Source: Gavia stellata (taxonomy: Eukaryota > Chordata > Aves > Gaviiformes > Gaviidae). From it: a stretch of DNA of 64,000 bases. The translations under genes were made by a program, and so were the position numbers. Positions 45,601 to 61,200 of this stretch are shown piece by piece; position 1 is the first letter of the stretch; each line of letters starts with the position of its first letter. The stretch is taken from NCBI RefSeq assembly GCF_030936135.1, contig NC_082611.1, positions 978,501-1,042,500 of the forward strand, written 5' to 3'. The notes under the pieces are model-generated. The model was not told where the DNA came from and searched no databases. It was given only the letters and a program-made list of their open reading frames with translations.

Positions 45601-48600
45601 TTAAAAAAAAATTTAGATCATTGTGGTGCCCATGTTCCTTCAACAATTCCAGAAACTTCTGTTTCTGCACAGTGACGGGGAGTGAACAGCAATGCATGGA
45701 CGAGGAGCAGGGCTGCTGAGAACTTCTTAAGCTGCATTTGCTGTTGGAGCAAATGTTGTGCACACTGATTTTCCAGCAAATGGATGTAAATCTGTTTCTC
45801 CAACTAAGTCTACATATTAATGATTTTTTTTTTTTAGGGCTGACAAGTGTGAAACACAAAGAGTAGGATGACAGTCTGAGGGTCTGTGAATATTGTGAAA
45901 AGAGAAAGTGTTGGGAGAAAACCAAACAAAACAAATTGACCAAGCGCTCGGTCAATTCTGTCGGTCTTTGGCAATAATCTTTTAGCTGAAGGCTTGATGC
46001 AGAGCAATTGCAGAGTGTAATGTCTTTTCAGAAAAGTGCCACCTCCATGTGTTAAGATGGATATGGCGTTTTTTGGGTGGGTTTTTTTGGAAAATAGATT
46101 AGAGTAACACTGTGGATGAGAGATTCTGAAAAGGCTAGTTGCTGGTTATTTTATGATGTGGTGTTCTCTCTTGTATTCTTGTGTTTTTCTTTGTCTAGAT
46201 AAGAGCAAAAGAGGATGTAGCTATCCAACGGGTTCAGAGGGTTCTGCTTCTCTTGGCCTCCCTGCTATGGACCCCGATACTTGCGGCTCTCTTTTCTCCT
46301 TCCGCAGTCTCCAGTGGCTGGCCCCCAGACTGGGTATCAGAGAGTTTCACTTACCGGATGAGGAATTTGGACTACTAAAACTTGAGAAATTAGAATCTTC
46401 CCCTGTGAATGACTTGGAGGTTTTTGTTCCTAGTGTGTTTGGAGATGGTGTGGCTTCAGAGGACGCACAAGATGCACAAATGAATCCAGAAGGAAAAAGT
46501 CTCAGAAGTAACTTGATTTCGCCTTTCGAAAATGGATTGCCCAAGTTACATCATGTAGAAAGCCCAGCTTCCAAGAAGGAACTTTCCACGCATGAATTGC
46601 TATTTACTCCCATAGGGACTGTCTTAGCTGATGCTCCCACTCAGCCTGAGACTGAGATTTCCTCATCTGTTTTCCCTGTCGTGGGTGCAACCCCAGCTGT
46701 TTTACCATCGGTAAGCAGTGAGGTATTCCCCAATGCACCTTCTGTACCTCCCCCGCAAGCGAGCCTGCATTCCTCCAAAGGAGCGTCTGCCCAGGTTGTG
46801 GATGATGGGGAATGCAAAGACTCTGCCATTCCGTTGCACTTGGACAGCTGTGGTGCAGGATCTGCTAGAAAAGAAGAGGAACAAGGTACAGCATTTCCGT
46901 TAGAGGCTGAAAGAGGTCCCGATAATAAATCTGATGAGGCTGTGGCCTTGGAGAAGCATCAGCAGTCAGAGAACAAACAGCAGAGATCCTGCAGAACTTC
47001 TCCTGAACAGGTAACAAGCTGGCCTTTTTGCCAAGGGTACTAAGCCAGTGGTTTTGTGGGCGAATCCCCTTTTCCAGAGTCTCACCTGACTTCAGGGGAA
47101 AGACCTCTTTGTATGCTAGCCCTGCATGCTGTCTTTTAGCTGACTTGGTAGTTTGGTTTTCATCTGTTGCCTAAATTCTTTTGACCTCAAGAGCAAATTC
47201 TTTAAAATCCTGCTTAATGAAACTGGAGATGTGGGTTTCAATGCTTATTGCAGGATGCGTGTTTGAAACACGTATATGAACAAAAAGTTTCTGGTACCCA
47301 CATAGTGTTGGTCTACCTTAAGGAAATTTTTCAGCTAGGACTTGGTAAAGGAGGTTAAATGACATGCGGTATGGGTACTGAGAGAATGACTTGTCTCTGA
47401 AGGCTGAGAGATGCAAAGTGGTGGAAGACAATTTTCAGGTGACACCAGGAAATAACCTGTCTGGGATCTCTTGTTTTTCAAAGACATGCAAGTACAAAAA
47501 GAGGTGCTCCTACCATAGCTCTCCAACAACTGCATGCAGAGTGAATTCATGCTTCTGCCTCATTCTTGCAGGTGCTGAATGTAATTTCAAAGTTGAATTA
47601 TCCTCATTCTTTACTTGCTTGTGCAGAAAAAAGATGTAGCAGAACAGTTGACTCCGGTACTGCTTGATGGCCTGAGAGAAGAGAGCTTGCAGCTTGTATC
47701 AAAGCTAAAGGTGGGGTAAGATCAGATAATTGTTTACTGAGTCAGTAGCAGCTCTTTAATACCAAGTTTAACAAAAATGCAATACAAAATGCAGAATAGC
47801 TAGTTGAACAAAATAGATTGCTGTCTAATTTAATCAGTTCTGTCTTCATTTGCGGTAAAGCATGCTGCAAAGTTAGATTGCTGTATACCTCCTTTTGACT
47901 GACAAAGGATTTCAGTGTTTGATTCTGAATAATGAATGTCTAAACACATGCAAATGTCTTAACAAACAGAACTGCTGCATTTTTCTTTGGCCTCAGGTAA
48001 AATGATCTCAGCCCTTGTACCCCTGTTGCCTGCCCTGTGGCTCCTGTGGCCTCCTGTCACCATTTCAGACACTAAGTAACCCAGTAAGGAGCAAATTTTG
48101 TGAGGGACTATGGCACTGCCAAATACACATGTTGATGTTCGCACCCTTCTGGAACGGAGCCTTGCTTGTACATGCCACAACCAAGGCAAATCTTGCCCAG
48201 GACTGTTTGCACAGCTGAGCCCTCAGGTCATCTTCCTGCAGTGATGTCCTTCCGCCATCCTCTGTCTCGTAGGGCGTAGAGAACGGTTGGCAGGCAAGGA
48301 AGCAACATCTGTGGGAAAGCCCGTTGAACTCCAGATGAGCTTGCCGGGGCCTGGGTCACCTCTAGCTTTTCCAAACCAAAGTGCAAAGTTTTGCTCCAGA
48401 AGCAAGTCTGGGGGGGTTAGCACAACCAGCCAACAATAATACAGCTGAAGCTGAAGACTTTTTCACAAGGGAGAAGGGAAGGCCCTTGCTTTGTTCAGTT
48501 TTAAACTCTGTGCCACTGCCAGTCCTGTCTCCCGTTTGTGCAACAAGGGAAGCAAGTGCATGACTGCAGGTAGGTGGCACTCGGGCTTTGTGGTGGCTGT

Positions 48601-51600
48601 GCCGTGGTACCCCCAGTCCCGTCCCAGCTCTGAGCTGTGCCATGTCCCTGTCATTTCAAATGACAAGTGATTTTTGTGAAGTGAGCCAATGTATTTGCTG
48701 CTCTGAGGGTGAAACCCACCAGGCTTGTCTTCCTTGGTGCACTACTGGCACTCTACTCAAAATTAAACAGCATAGCCGTTAAGTTTTGGCCTCAAATTCT
48801 CATCACGCTGAATGTCAAGCTTTTTTCTTGGGCTGAACCTCCAGGTTAGATAACCGTGTCTATCAGAAGAAAAGCAGTGCTGATTTGCTTTGGACAGGAT
48901 TCTTCAAGTTCCTGCGCTGTGGATGTGAGTACCATGTGGTGGGAAGCAGCTGGCAGGAGAGAGCTGTGCGTGGTGACTGCCTGTGAGAGTTCTGTCTCCC
49001 TGTGGAAACCTCTGGCATCCGACCGCTGGGCAAAGGTCTATACTTGGCAGCTTGGAGAGGTAGGAACACAATCCCTATTTCTAGAATTTAGGGCAACTTT
49101 CTTGCCCCAGCGTGTTAGTTCCCAAGATACAAGAAGCTTGCAGTCTTGGGTGCAAGGTGAGTTCTTTAGGTGGCATAAATTTTTCATTCCATCAGGCAAC
49201 AGAGAAGAATGATCTGCACTGCTGATGGAGAAGGCCAGTAGCTTGTATGGTCGCGTGTTATCTGCTGGAATTTGATACTTCATGTACTGAATGGTGGCTG
49301 CACTGACTTGTGCTCTTTCCCCTTATGCTCCCTGGAGATGCTTTTTGTCTCTTATATCAATAGGGATTGTTTAATTAGGTAAACAGTCAGCAGAGAGTCC
49401 AGCTGTTAATCTAAGTGTGCTTCTTCAGAAGGATCTGAAAATTAGTTCTGCTCCACATCAATTTACTTGAAACACTCTAGAAAATGGAAATAAAGTCAAA
49501 GGGACATTGTGGGTGACACTGAGTTCTTGTTTTGCTGTCCTAGATTCCCGTAATACAGATCGTTCCTCTGCCGGACACCTGTAATCTCGTGTGTGTAGCA
49601 TTGGGAGATTTGGAGATTGGAGAAATAAGGTCTTGTATTTATTTCTTACTAGCGCTTTGCACCCTGAATAGCTGCAGCTTAACTCTCCTCTTGTGTAGTA
49701 GTTGAAATGATCTCTTATTAATGTGTCACTTTCTCAGTTGCTTTAACAGTTGGAAAATGTGGAAGGGATTTCTAAAAATCGACCATAAAGACTTGCTTAT
49801 TCTCCCCTAGAGGTGGTAGACTGTTTAAACACATGCTTATTTTTATATGCTATGGCATGTTTGAGTTATGCTTCCTTCTGTCATTAGGCGTACTTTTCTC
49901 TAATTTAGGCTCTTGCTTTATTCTTCTGAGACCGGCTCACTCAAGCAATCACTAGTAAAAACTGGAAACATAAAAGCTGTTCTTGGGCTAAAGGATAGGA
50001 GGCTGGTCAGCAGCAGCAGGACCATGCAAGAGCAGCAAGTGGAAATAGTATCGCTTTCAGAGACAGGAAGGTGAGTCTGCTGGTTTTGGGGTGGTCTCAG
50101 TGTGGCAGGTGGAAGAAAAGGAAGGAAACATCTCAGATGTAGCAAAGTGTCGGGTTCCTCTTCTTTCTGCAGATGTGCTGAGTGCAGAACACGTACTTGT
50201 TATTTTGACTGCCTTTTCTCACTTGCTAATCCGCTATTCAGGAGCAAGGACGGACAGACTTTGATGCCCCCCGAAGAAACTGTTTTAGCTTTTGCCGAAG
50301 TGGAAGGAATGAGAGACGCCTTGGTTGGCACCACTGCAGTGAACAGCATTGTTGTTTGGTCAGTGTTTCCTTTGAAATTAAATGATTTAGCTTGCAGGTG
50401 TACGTGGTGGCTGTGGCAGCTAGCTGCAGACGTTGTATCAGGGTGTTGGCTGGCAGCTGATTTGCCTGTGAAATGGTAATTGTTGAAGGGCCTACCGTCT
50501 GGCACTTTAACTTCTGTACAGTTGGACAGATAGTGAATGAACTGTGCTGCTGTAATTCCACTTGCTTTTGCATCATATTCATTACATCTCTTCCTGTGGC
50601 CTCTTGTCTTTGTTTGGTTTATGTGAAACCAAAAATGTGTCCATCTTGCATAGTGCTGTAACTATGATTAGAAAATAACAGACAGAGGACGGAAATGTAG
50701 TCAGAATTTGTATTTTCACCAACTGCAGGAATTTGAAAACAGGCCAGCTCCTGAAGAAGATGCACGTTGGTTACTCCTACCCAGCTTCCATCTGCCATCG
50801 AGCATATTCCGACTCTGTACGTACGTGAAACATGACACGCAGTTTATGCATGGACTGCACTGACTAACTGTGCTGGGGGCTTAAAGGATTAGGGTTTCTA
50901 GAGTGGATTGAAATATCAGCTCTATTTAGATACACTGAAGATATTTCAAAGGAAAATAGGTTAACTAGGAGAAATAAGCCAGACTGGCTACCTCGAATTC
51001 TTGGCTTTCTGCAGCATACTAATAAAATGAGTGGTGCTTCAAAGTGTATTCCAAAGCAGCAGCATCTTGGATGTGGGAAGCAGAAGTACTGTTGCCCAGT
51101 GCTGGTGCTTGGTCTCTTCCGTTTCACCAGGGGGTAGCTGCCAGCGTGGTGGTGACGGCACGCTGCCATTGTCGGAAAACCTGTTTGAAGTGGTTATTAT
51201 TTCCATATACCCCGAGGATATCAACTGTTTGAAACCAAGATTCCTACTAATGATTCTTTCCCACCGGCTTCCAACTGTGCTGTGATTCCAGATGGATTTT
51301 TGTACTTTATCAAGGATTGGATTGTTTTCAGTGAGCATTTAACCTTTTGGGACAAGCATGTCTTGTCCGACAATGACGGCCTGAGTCAGGCTCTTGGGAG
51401 ACTTCCTCAGAGTTTCTATCCCAGCGTATTTCGTGCTGGCCTGTGGCTGTTCTGAGAGCTGCTGTTTTCAGCTGTGCTGGTTTGCATGGAATTCTTGTTA
51501 AATTTATAAGCTCCTAGGGATTAAAACGAGGCCCAGGAATTTTACTTTAAATGTCACCTCATCCTACGGCAAGTTTAGCTTTTTCAGGCGGAAAGATAAG

Positions 51601-53059
51601 TGCATAAATCCATTGGGTCACTGAGCTGTCATTCTGTGGTATTGTACCAGCCCTTATCAGTCAGCAGCTGCTTTGGTTTTTATCTAATTTGATAAGGAAA
51701 GTAAACCATTTCTGTTTTATTCAGTAAAAGTAATGCATCACTGTCCATGGGGCTTTGATTATAGAGAGAACGTAGCAATTAATTTTTGGAAAATTCTTTG
51801 GGTTTTTTCCCCTCTTGCTGTTGTTTTTAGTGATGTATTTTTTCCTCTGTGCATCAGGGCCTTCTGTTTGTTGTTCTAAGTCATCCACATGCCAAAGAGA
51901 GTGAGTCCTGTGGAAACCCTGCATTCCGCGTGATAGCGTTCAACCCCAAAACAGCCAGGAGCGCGGGAGTGATGTTCTCTTCCCTCCCCCCTGGGCATGC
52001 GGGAAGGCAAGTACCTCGGGGACTCTGCGTGCCGGCTTCGTGGCTCCTTCGAGGCGGTTTTGGGGGAGAATCACTTAACGAGCTGAGTAGCGCTGCTGGC
52101 AGGGATCCATTGCCATCTTGCTGATGATAAGGAGGCCGCATCCGTCACTGCACGGTTGTCCTGCACAGAGGGTGGAATGGGGCGAGGGTGTTGGCTGTTT
52201 CCTGCCCGCTTCCTGCGCCAGTCTGCGCGCTGACCTCTGAGCTCCCGGCGTCACTGCGCGGCAAGGGGCTCTGCTGACAAAGGGGAGGCTCGATTTTGTG
52301 CATGCCATTCGCTTTTGTACATTTCTCCCCCCACGAAGTGATCGTGGAAAGGGTGTAACTGGGTTCATCAGGCAAACCCCCCTGGGAAAACGTCTGCACG
52401 TGAGGCGCGCTGAGCCCCCCTGCCGCTGAAGAGCGCTTTGCCGGGTTTATTTCTGTTAAGCAGCTGTGTGCGGCCAGACGACCTTTTCCTTCCTATGTCT
52501 TGCATTTTGAAGACTAAGCTGTTTAAGACGCGGTCTTGCAATGCGCTTACGTCCATCATCATGCTTCCTATGTGCACAAATACCGGCAGACTGAGGTCTT
52601 GGCTTGCTGAACGGTTTTCAAGTATGTTCCGAGGCTGCGGCAGGATTGTCTTGACATCCTTGGTTCTCGGGGGTGCTGAGGATACAACACGTAACCTGGC
52701 TTCCCACCGTTGGCTTAAATCTGCTTGTTAATTTTCTGTGTTAAAAACGAGCTGATTTCAAAGAGTGATGTGATGGTGTTTTGACAAACAAACTGCAGCA
52801 TCGTGACCCTTCTGCCTACCGCCTTAGGTACCTGGAGGGCGACGTGAAGGATGCTTCTGCCGCCGCCGTGCTGACATCGGGAGCCATCGCCGTGTGGGAC
52901 CTGCTGCTGGGGCAGTGCACGGCCCTGCTGCCCCCGGACCCGGAGGCGAGCTGGGCACTGGCCCGCTGGGCCACCACCGGTGCCTGCCTGCTGGCCGGGC
53001 AGCGGGATGGGACTGTCTGCCTGTACCGCTACCGGCAGCCCCAGCCCGGAGCGGCCTGA
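42620..53059 (+). CDS. PALB2: Partner and localizer of BRCA2
   Basis: There are 13 coding exons: 42620-42709, 42793-42852, 42959-43040, 43516-45435, 46199-47010, 47627-47710, 48898-49059, 49544-49629, 49909-50070, 50242-50358, 50729-50816, 51858-52006, 52828-53059; 1347 aa (human 1186). Exons 8-12 have the human lengths (86, 162, 117, 88, 149). PALB2 links BRCA1 to BRCA2/RAD51 in homologous recombination. Domains: N-terminal coiled coil ([18 protein letters not shown]); chromatin-association motif about 408-465 ([16 protein letters not shown]); MRG15-type FxLP motif at 767-770 in [11 protein letters not shown]-terminal WD40 propeller from about 1017. The middle is disordered and poorly conserved. 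Intron 12 uses a GC donor. The ETGE motif for KEAP1 is not at its human position. The start is uncertain: in-frame ATGs also occur at 42467, 42572 and 42638. Confidence 0.95.
45436..46198 (+). other. PALB2: PALB2 intron 4
   Basis: AT-rich intron with T runs (near 45534-45552 and 45826-45836). If the exon 4 donor is not used, the frame reads on for only nine codons after the donor to a stop at 45462-45464. Confidence 0.7.
52007..52008 (+). other. PALB2: Non-canonical GC splice donor of PALB2 intron 12
   Basis: Exon 12 ends GGGAAG and the intron starts GCAAGT. The GC choice gives the 149-nt exon length known in human and keeps the frame into RYLEGDVKD. The nearest GT, 4 nt downstream at 52011, would shift the frame. 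The rest of the donor (AAG|GCAAGT) is a strong match to U1, as is usual for GC donors. Confidence 0.85.
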
Positions 53060-53217
53060 CAGCGGGCTGGGGGCGAGGGCCCCCCTCGCCGGCAGCTCCG
53101 GCGGAGCCTGGCGCTTCAGCTGCCGCCTCGGGGCCGCCGGTAACGGGCTCGGGGGGGCTGTGTGTGCGCTCGGGGGCCGGGCACCGGGCGGGCTGGCGCC
53201 TCGGTGTGTGCAACGCC

Positions 53218-55528
<2,311 letters not shown>

Positions 55529-56555
55529 AAAACAGTTCTTCAAAGCCGGGTAAGTAGAAACGTGCTCCTGCGAGTGTCTCGGGCGCACGTGCACGTGTGA
55601 CGCCTGTGGAGGGGAGTGTCCGGACACCGTACGGCTGTAGGGCAGGCAGAAGTCTGGGAGGTCTGGGAGGGAGCTGGCAGCAGCTGCCCGCTCTGAGCGG
55701 GGAGGATAAAGTGTATGTGTTTTCCTGAGGCATCTGCTGTTGGAGGGAGGATGGGGGGCTCAGCGCCCTTTCATCTCGCCCTGCGTGGCACTTCAAGCAC
55801 TGAGGTTATCCGCAGGTCTCTTAGTAGGTGGCTAATTGACTTTAGTCATGAAAGTCCATCTTTTCAGCGCTCCTCGGCCATGCGCAGAGCATGCGGGGTC
55901 GGCAGCTTCAGAGGTGTGGGATAGCACAGCTCCCAGCTGCCCGTGGTGACCATTTCCTCCCTGCCAGCCGCAGCCGGAGTCTGGAGCAGGAAAGGAAACG
56001 GGCAGGAAAGGGTTATTGGAGCAACTGCCCTGAGGTGCTCTGGGGCTGCAGGGGAAATGAGCCGATGGCCTCGGGCCAGCGTGCAGCAGCAGATCGGTCC
56101 CCATTCCTGTTTGTTCCTGTGTGCGCTTCTGGCCTCCCCCCACACTTGTGGCCTCCCCCACACGCTCCTCCTGCGTCAGCAGGGGAGCTGTGCCCCTTCG
56201 CTGCTCTCTGAGCCAAGGGGAGAATCCTAGCGATCCGGAAGACCGGTGGCCTCCTTTACCTGCCTGCTTTTGGTATTCAGCTTGTCTTGTCTCTGCCTGA
56301 CCTGCTTCTTTTGTGCCTTAAAATGGTAGTTCTGGGTTGATGAAATACTAAATATGTGGATTTTTATTTTTTAACAGGAGATGTCTCTACCACCAGGACT
56401 GGGCTGGTGTCAGCGGGTGTGAATGTAAGCGCACATGCTGTACCGTTGCTGCTTTCATCGGAAAGTTGTACTTGGACGTTGTATTTAAAGCTGTCTGAAT
56501 GTGTTGTCCTTTAAAAAGAAGAAAAAAAAAAAAGGAATAAATATGTAAAACCATG
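55529..56555 (+). other. NDUFAB1: NDUFAB1 3'UTR with an intron and terminal exon
   Basis: A GTAAGT donor occurs 21 nt after the stop codon (intron from 55550), and a pyrimidine-rich TTTTTAACAG acceptor ends at 56377. The terminal exon runs from 56378 to about 56555, with AATAAA at 56536-56541. The stop codon is too close to the junction (less than 50 nt) to trigger nonsense-mediated decay. Confidence 0.6.
56536..56541 (+). terminator. NDUFAB1: Poly(A) signal of NDUFAB1
   Basis: AATAAA after an A-rich tract, followed by a T/G-rich stretch (GCTGTGTTGATGGCTTTT) about 15-30 nt downstream. Confidence 0.75.
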
Positions 56556-56559
56556 CTGT

Positions 56560-57540
56560 GTTGATGGCTTTTCCATTTCACGCTGTCAGCGGGTCACTGT
56601 GCTGGTGTTGAGGGTGTGAAGGACACTTCAGGGATGAGGAACTGGCTTCGCTAGAAACGCCTTTCTCTAACCCAGGCTTTCACTGGCGGCACGGCTGCTG
56701 CCCGCCCGGGGCCGTTCCCCTGTGGGTAGAAGCACCACCTGCCAAGCGCGGGAGGGCTCGGGCTCCGAGTGCATCTCGCTGAGAGCGTTCTGCGGTTCTT
56801 CCTCCCTGTGTGTCTGAAAGCGCTAGCAGCACCTGTACCGCTTGTGCCCTCTGCCGCTGGCGTGATCGCTCTTCCCTGATCTCGCTGCTTGTGCCTGCTC
56901 TTTCCGGTGAACCGCCCTTCTGCTGCCTTTACTGTTCATTCCATCAGTGCTGGTAAAAACAAGCGAGTTCTATTTATTTGAAAGGCTTCTGCTTTCCCGA
57001 TGGAAAATAAAGGGGGGAATGACTTCCTTGCTGCTGGAAAGCAAAATCACATCGGTGTTTCTGTAAGCCCAACTAATCTCAGCACAGGAGGCTTGCTTTA
57101 AATCTCTCCCGAGACAGAAACACGAGTTATTTCTGGACACTACACAGTTTTTCCTCTGAGCCAAGAAACACTTTCATATGTCAAAGAGGCGCTGCTAGGC
57201 TGCGAGCCAAGAAAGTGTCACTGGATAACGTATCCTCCTCTGGCAATCAGGGTGGCGGAGGATGGAAAAGGGACCCGGGTCTGTCGGTGCGGCACGTGGT
57301 GCCTGAGTGTGGTGCGGGTGTTCTCGGGGCTTCCTCTGGAGCGGCATTTCGCTTCTAAAACCGCGCGGTGCCGGACCCTCGGCCAGCCGGGTGACCCTCA
57401 GGGCCCGAGTTCTGCTTTCCTCGCGTGCGAGGCCCGTGCCTTTGGAAACTCCTTAATCGCCCCTTCACCCCCAACGTGTTTAAAACGTTTTCTGGACAGG
57501 CTGCACGGTGGAACCGGGAGGAAACAGTCGTTTTGGCCAC
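56560..57540. other. Gap between NDUFAB1 and the mucin-like gene
   Basis: No coding exon recognised. Mixed composition, with one AATAAA near 57005, rising to CpG-rich after 57.25 kb. Using human gene order as reference, this gap contains the second breakpoint of the inverted block. Confidence 0.5.
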
Positions 57541-57549
57541 CGGCGGTGT

Positions 57550-58238
57550 CGAGGCGCCCGCTCCGCGGCGGGAGTGACGGTGGCTGCAGACCCCCCCGGT
57601 GTGGGGCGGCCCTGAGCGCGGTGGGGAAGGAGCCGCGGGCGGATGCAGCCGGCGGTGCCCCGCAGCAGCCGCTGCCCCCGCCCCAGCGAGGGGCAGAGCG
57701 GGGCGGGCGGGGGAAGGCCCCGGGGGCAGCCGCGGCCGCGGAGCCCCGGCAGTGCCTAAGGGCGGCTTTTCCGGGATAACCCCGTTGGCTGGAGGAGCGG
57801 GGGCCGACAGCGCGTGCCCGCAGCCGAGCGGTGCCGGCGCTCTCCCCGGGCACCGGCACGGCGCTGCGGCCCGCGGCAGGGCGCTGGGGTGCCGAGCCGG
57901 GCTCCCGTCCCCGCGGGACCGCACCGCAGAGCGCGCAGCGCGGGTGCGGGGCCCGGCCGTGCCCCCCCCCCCCCCCCCGCGGGCGCCGCAGCCCGAGCTC
58001 GGCCCCGCCGCGGCCGGGCGCCGCCGAGCCCCCCCCCCGCCCGCCCGGTGCCCCTCCGGGCCGCGCGTCCCGCGCCTCCCGCACTCGCTGCCGGGGGCGC
58101 GGGGGGGGGGGCGGGCGGTGCCGGCGGGGCGGGACCGGGCCGGGGGCTGCGGCTCCCCGGCGCCTCCGCCCCGCCGCAGCGGGGGCGGGCGGGGGCTTCC
58201 TGCCGCCGCCTCGGCAGAGCCGGCAGCGCCGCCGCGCC
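57550..58238 (+). promoter_or_regulatory. CpG-island promoter of the mucin-like gene
   Basis: Extremely GC-rich DNA with a C run of 17 (57962-57978), leading to the proposed start codon; the island runs on through intron 1 to about 58.9 kb. Long open frames on both strands (up to 483 codons) overlap each other and are composition artefacts. Confidence 0.5.
57962..57978 (+). repeat. Poly(C) run of 17
   Basis: Homopolymer in the CpG island; the opposite strand is a G run that could form a quadruplex. Similar G runs occur at 58601-58621. Confidence 0.75.
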
Positions 58239-61200
58239 ATGGAGCGGCTCCGGCTCCCGCGGCTCCCGCGGCTCCCGCGGCTCCTGGCCGCCGCAGGTGA
58301 GCGCCGGGGCCCGCCGCCTCCCCCCCCCCCCGCGGGGCCGGCGGGCGCGGGCGGGGGCACGGCCGGGAGGGCGGCGGGCGGGGGCCCCGCAGCCGCCGCC
58401 GTGGGGCCCCGGGGTCCCGGGACCGGCCGCCGGTCCCTCGGCGGGGGATGCCGGGCTCGCGGGGGGGTGCCGCGGGCTCGGGGGTCTGCGGCGGTGGCGG
58501 AGCCGGCACAGGCACCGCGCTCGGGCGGGTCTGGGCTCCGCGCTTGCAGCGGGGCGGGGGGCGGGGGGGGGGCGGCTGCTCGAGTGTCATCGGGACGCGC
58601 GGGGGGGGGGGGTGGGGGGGGCTCGGCCGCGGGGTCCCGGGGGCACGTGGCGGGCGGGCGGCGGGGCGGACACCGGGGTGCGGCCGGCGAGGGCCACGTG
58701 CCCCACCGCCAGCCCGGGCTGGGCCGCGGCGTCGAGGGCAGCGGGTGCCGCACCCGCCGGAGGAGGAGCGGGAGCCCCGGCGAGGCGCGGGTGGCGAGCG
58801 GGGCCCGAGGGGCTCCCGGTGACCCCAGCCCCGGGCCCACCGAGGCAGGTGACCGCCCGTCCCGACGCCTGGTCAGCCGCCCGCTCCCTCCGGAGAGCAG
58901 CCACCCCGCAGCGGGGACCCGGAGTCCTGCCCGGGACGATGGCTGGCCTGGCGCTGGCCTGGCGCTGGCCTGGCACCGGTGTCGCGCTCTGCCCAGGGAC
59001 CTGCTGGTGCCGGCGTTGGCACGTGGCGACTGCCGGACGGCAGTTTGGTTCAGGGCAAAACGGGCGTTTCCAGCACGTGGCCGAGCGTGGCTGGATGGGG
59101 CAGGATTCGGTTTCGTTTGCTGAGGCGAAGGCAGGTGGTTTCCAGCCGGGTTTGGGTCGTTCCCGAGCGCCTCCCCCAGCAGTGCTGCCCGTGGTTAACG
59201 GAGGGGAGGCGCGGAGCCCCCCGCCTGCACCGGCAGCTCCTGGGGCGGTGGGGGCCCGGTGCTGATGCCCGATGCCCGGTGCGCACTGCTCTCTCCCCTC
59301 TCTCCCCAGTGATCGTGGAGTGCTGCGCGCGGCTCTGCCCCAGTCTCGGCAGTGGGACGGGCTCCACGCTGGGCTCTGCCGTCCCCTGCGCCCGTCTGGG
59401 GACCGCGGTGGGGGAGCGCTGCCGGACAGGTACTGCCGGGGCTGGGACTGTCCCGCTCGTGGCCCTTCGTCTGTGGCACTGCACGCCGGCCACGTGCATC
59501 AGAGCCGTGCTGGGGCCGGGGTGCTGAGCTGGCGGGTGTGGGGTGCCAGCCGCGGATCAGCCTTGCTCAGTGTCCCCCCACTTCTGCCTCTGCCCGTAGA
59601 TCCGGAGCGAGGAGCTGTCACAGGGCAGGCACCGATGCTGGAGGCCTTGGGGCGGCTGGGGACAGAGGCTGAGCTGCTGCCCTTCCCTGGGACCCCCACT
59701 GGGACTGCTGAGCCCTCCAGCCCCCAGGGGAGCCCTGGAGGCCCCCGGGCAGGCGGGGAGGGGACGGGGCCCGCGGTGTGGGATGGAGGAGCCACCGAGC
59801 GCCCAGGGACCCCGCTCTCTGCAGGCACCGCTGAGCAGGCAGCTGCAGCCAACAAGCGTCTGTCTCCGGCCAGCCTGGGGGTGACCAGCACGGGGGCCCC
59901 AGCTCCCACGGAGCCGGACACAGCGCCTACCACCAGATACAGCCCCGGGACTGACCCTGTAGGAAATGTGACGGCAGAAGGTGCCACAGCTCCGCAGGGG
60001 ACCCCCTCCCATTCACCATCCTCTGTGACAGTACCTGGCTCTGCCGGGGGGCAATGGGGGTCCCCCAGCACCCTGCTGGGATGGAGCCCCATGGGGACAG
60101 CACTTGTGCAGAGCCAGAGGGTCTCACATGGCCCCTCATCCCCGGAGCTGTGGGCTGGGGAGGGCCCGGGTGCCACCATCCCGCTAGGCGACAGCAGCCC
60201 AGGGACCCACCCGAGCCTCGCGCTGGCCACAGACAGCCCAGCACGGAGGACAATCGGGACATCGCCCTTTGCGGGGGCGCTGCAGAGGCTGCTGACCCCC
60301 ACAGGGACACTGAGGCAGGGGCTGCCAGGGCAGGGGCTGGCAGGAGGACGGAGCTCTGACTCCCGCCCGTGGCACGGGACGGACGTTGCTTGGCAGGGTC
60401 CCCACTCTGCCCCTCGCCCCTCTCCACCGTCCCTGGGGGCCGGTGGCCATGGGGGCCCTGTGGCCAGCACAGCCCAGCCAGCCATGGGGATGGGCCCAAC
60501 CTTGCTGCCTGCTGCAAGCAAGGGGTTGGGTCTGCCTGTCCCCACTGCCACGGCTGGCACCGCAGGGGTGACATCCCCCGGCCCGGGGGGAGCCCTAGAC
60601 CCGACCACAGGGGTCTTAGGGCCACCCGACATGGAGGGTTCCCCTGAGCACGGCCACATCCCTCTGGACCAGACCCGGCGCCCGCCAGCTGTGCCGGGGC
60701 AGCCTCCCGCCTCCGTGGCCCCGGGCAGCACTGCTGCGGCACAGAGCAGGGTGCCGTACGCCAGCCGAGGGTCCCCCCGTGCCCCCCCGTCCCCACAGCC
60801 TGCCCCAACCGGTGGCTCTGCAGTGCCCACGCTGCTGACCCTGCAGCCCTCCCCAGGGACCGGCTGGGGTGTCCTGGGGCTCAGTCCCACTGCGGGCACC
60901 CCCCTGGCACGCCCATCCCCAGGGTTCTGGCTGCCCCATGCCGGCTCGGGGGGGGATCCTGCTGAGAGCCCCCAAATCCTGGGGGGGACCCCGGTGGGAG
61001 TGGGCGAAGCCGGGCCCTGGGCAGCAAGTGCCCTGCCGAGCTGGCAGCCAGGCAGCCCGGCCCCCCCCTCAGCCCCTGGGCCCCCCCGGCAGCCGGCTCC
61101 TTCCCAGCCTGTGTCTTCCCTGGGGCTGACCACCACCACCGCTGTCACCGTCACCGCCACCACCGTCACTGCCACCACCGTCACAGCCGCCACTGCCAGC

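Noticed and set aside
52011-52012. GT at 52011 as the PALB2 exon 12 donor
   Set aside because: It would add 4 nt and shift the frame before the last WD40 blade; the GC donor at 52007 keeps the exon length and frame.
57355-59123. Open frames of 411, 480, 483 and 430 codons on both strands around the mucin-like gene start
   Set aside because: They overlap each other, consist mainly of Pro/Ala/Gly/Arg runs, and reflect GC content. Only the short exon 58239-58296 joins in phase to the downstream exons.
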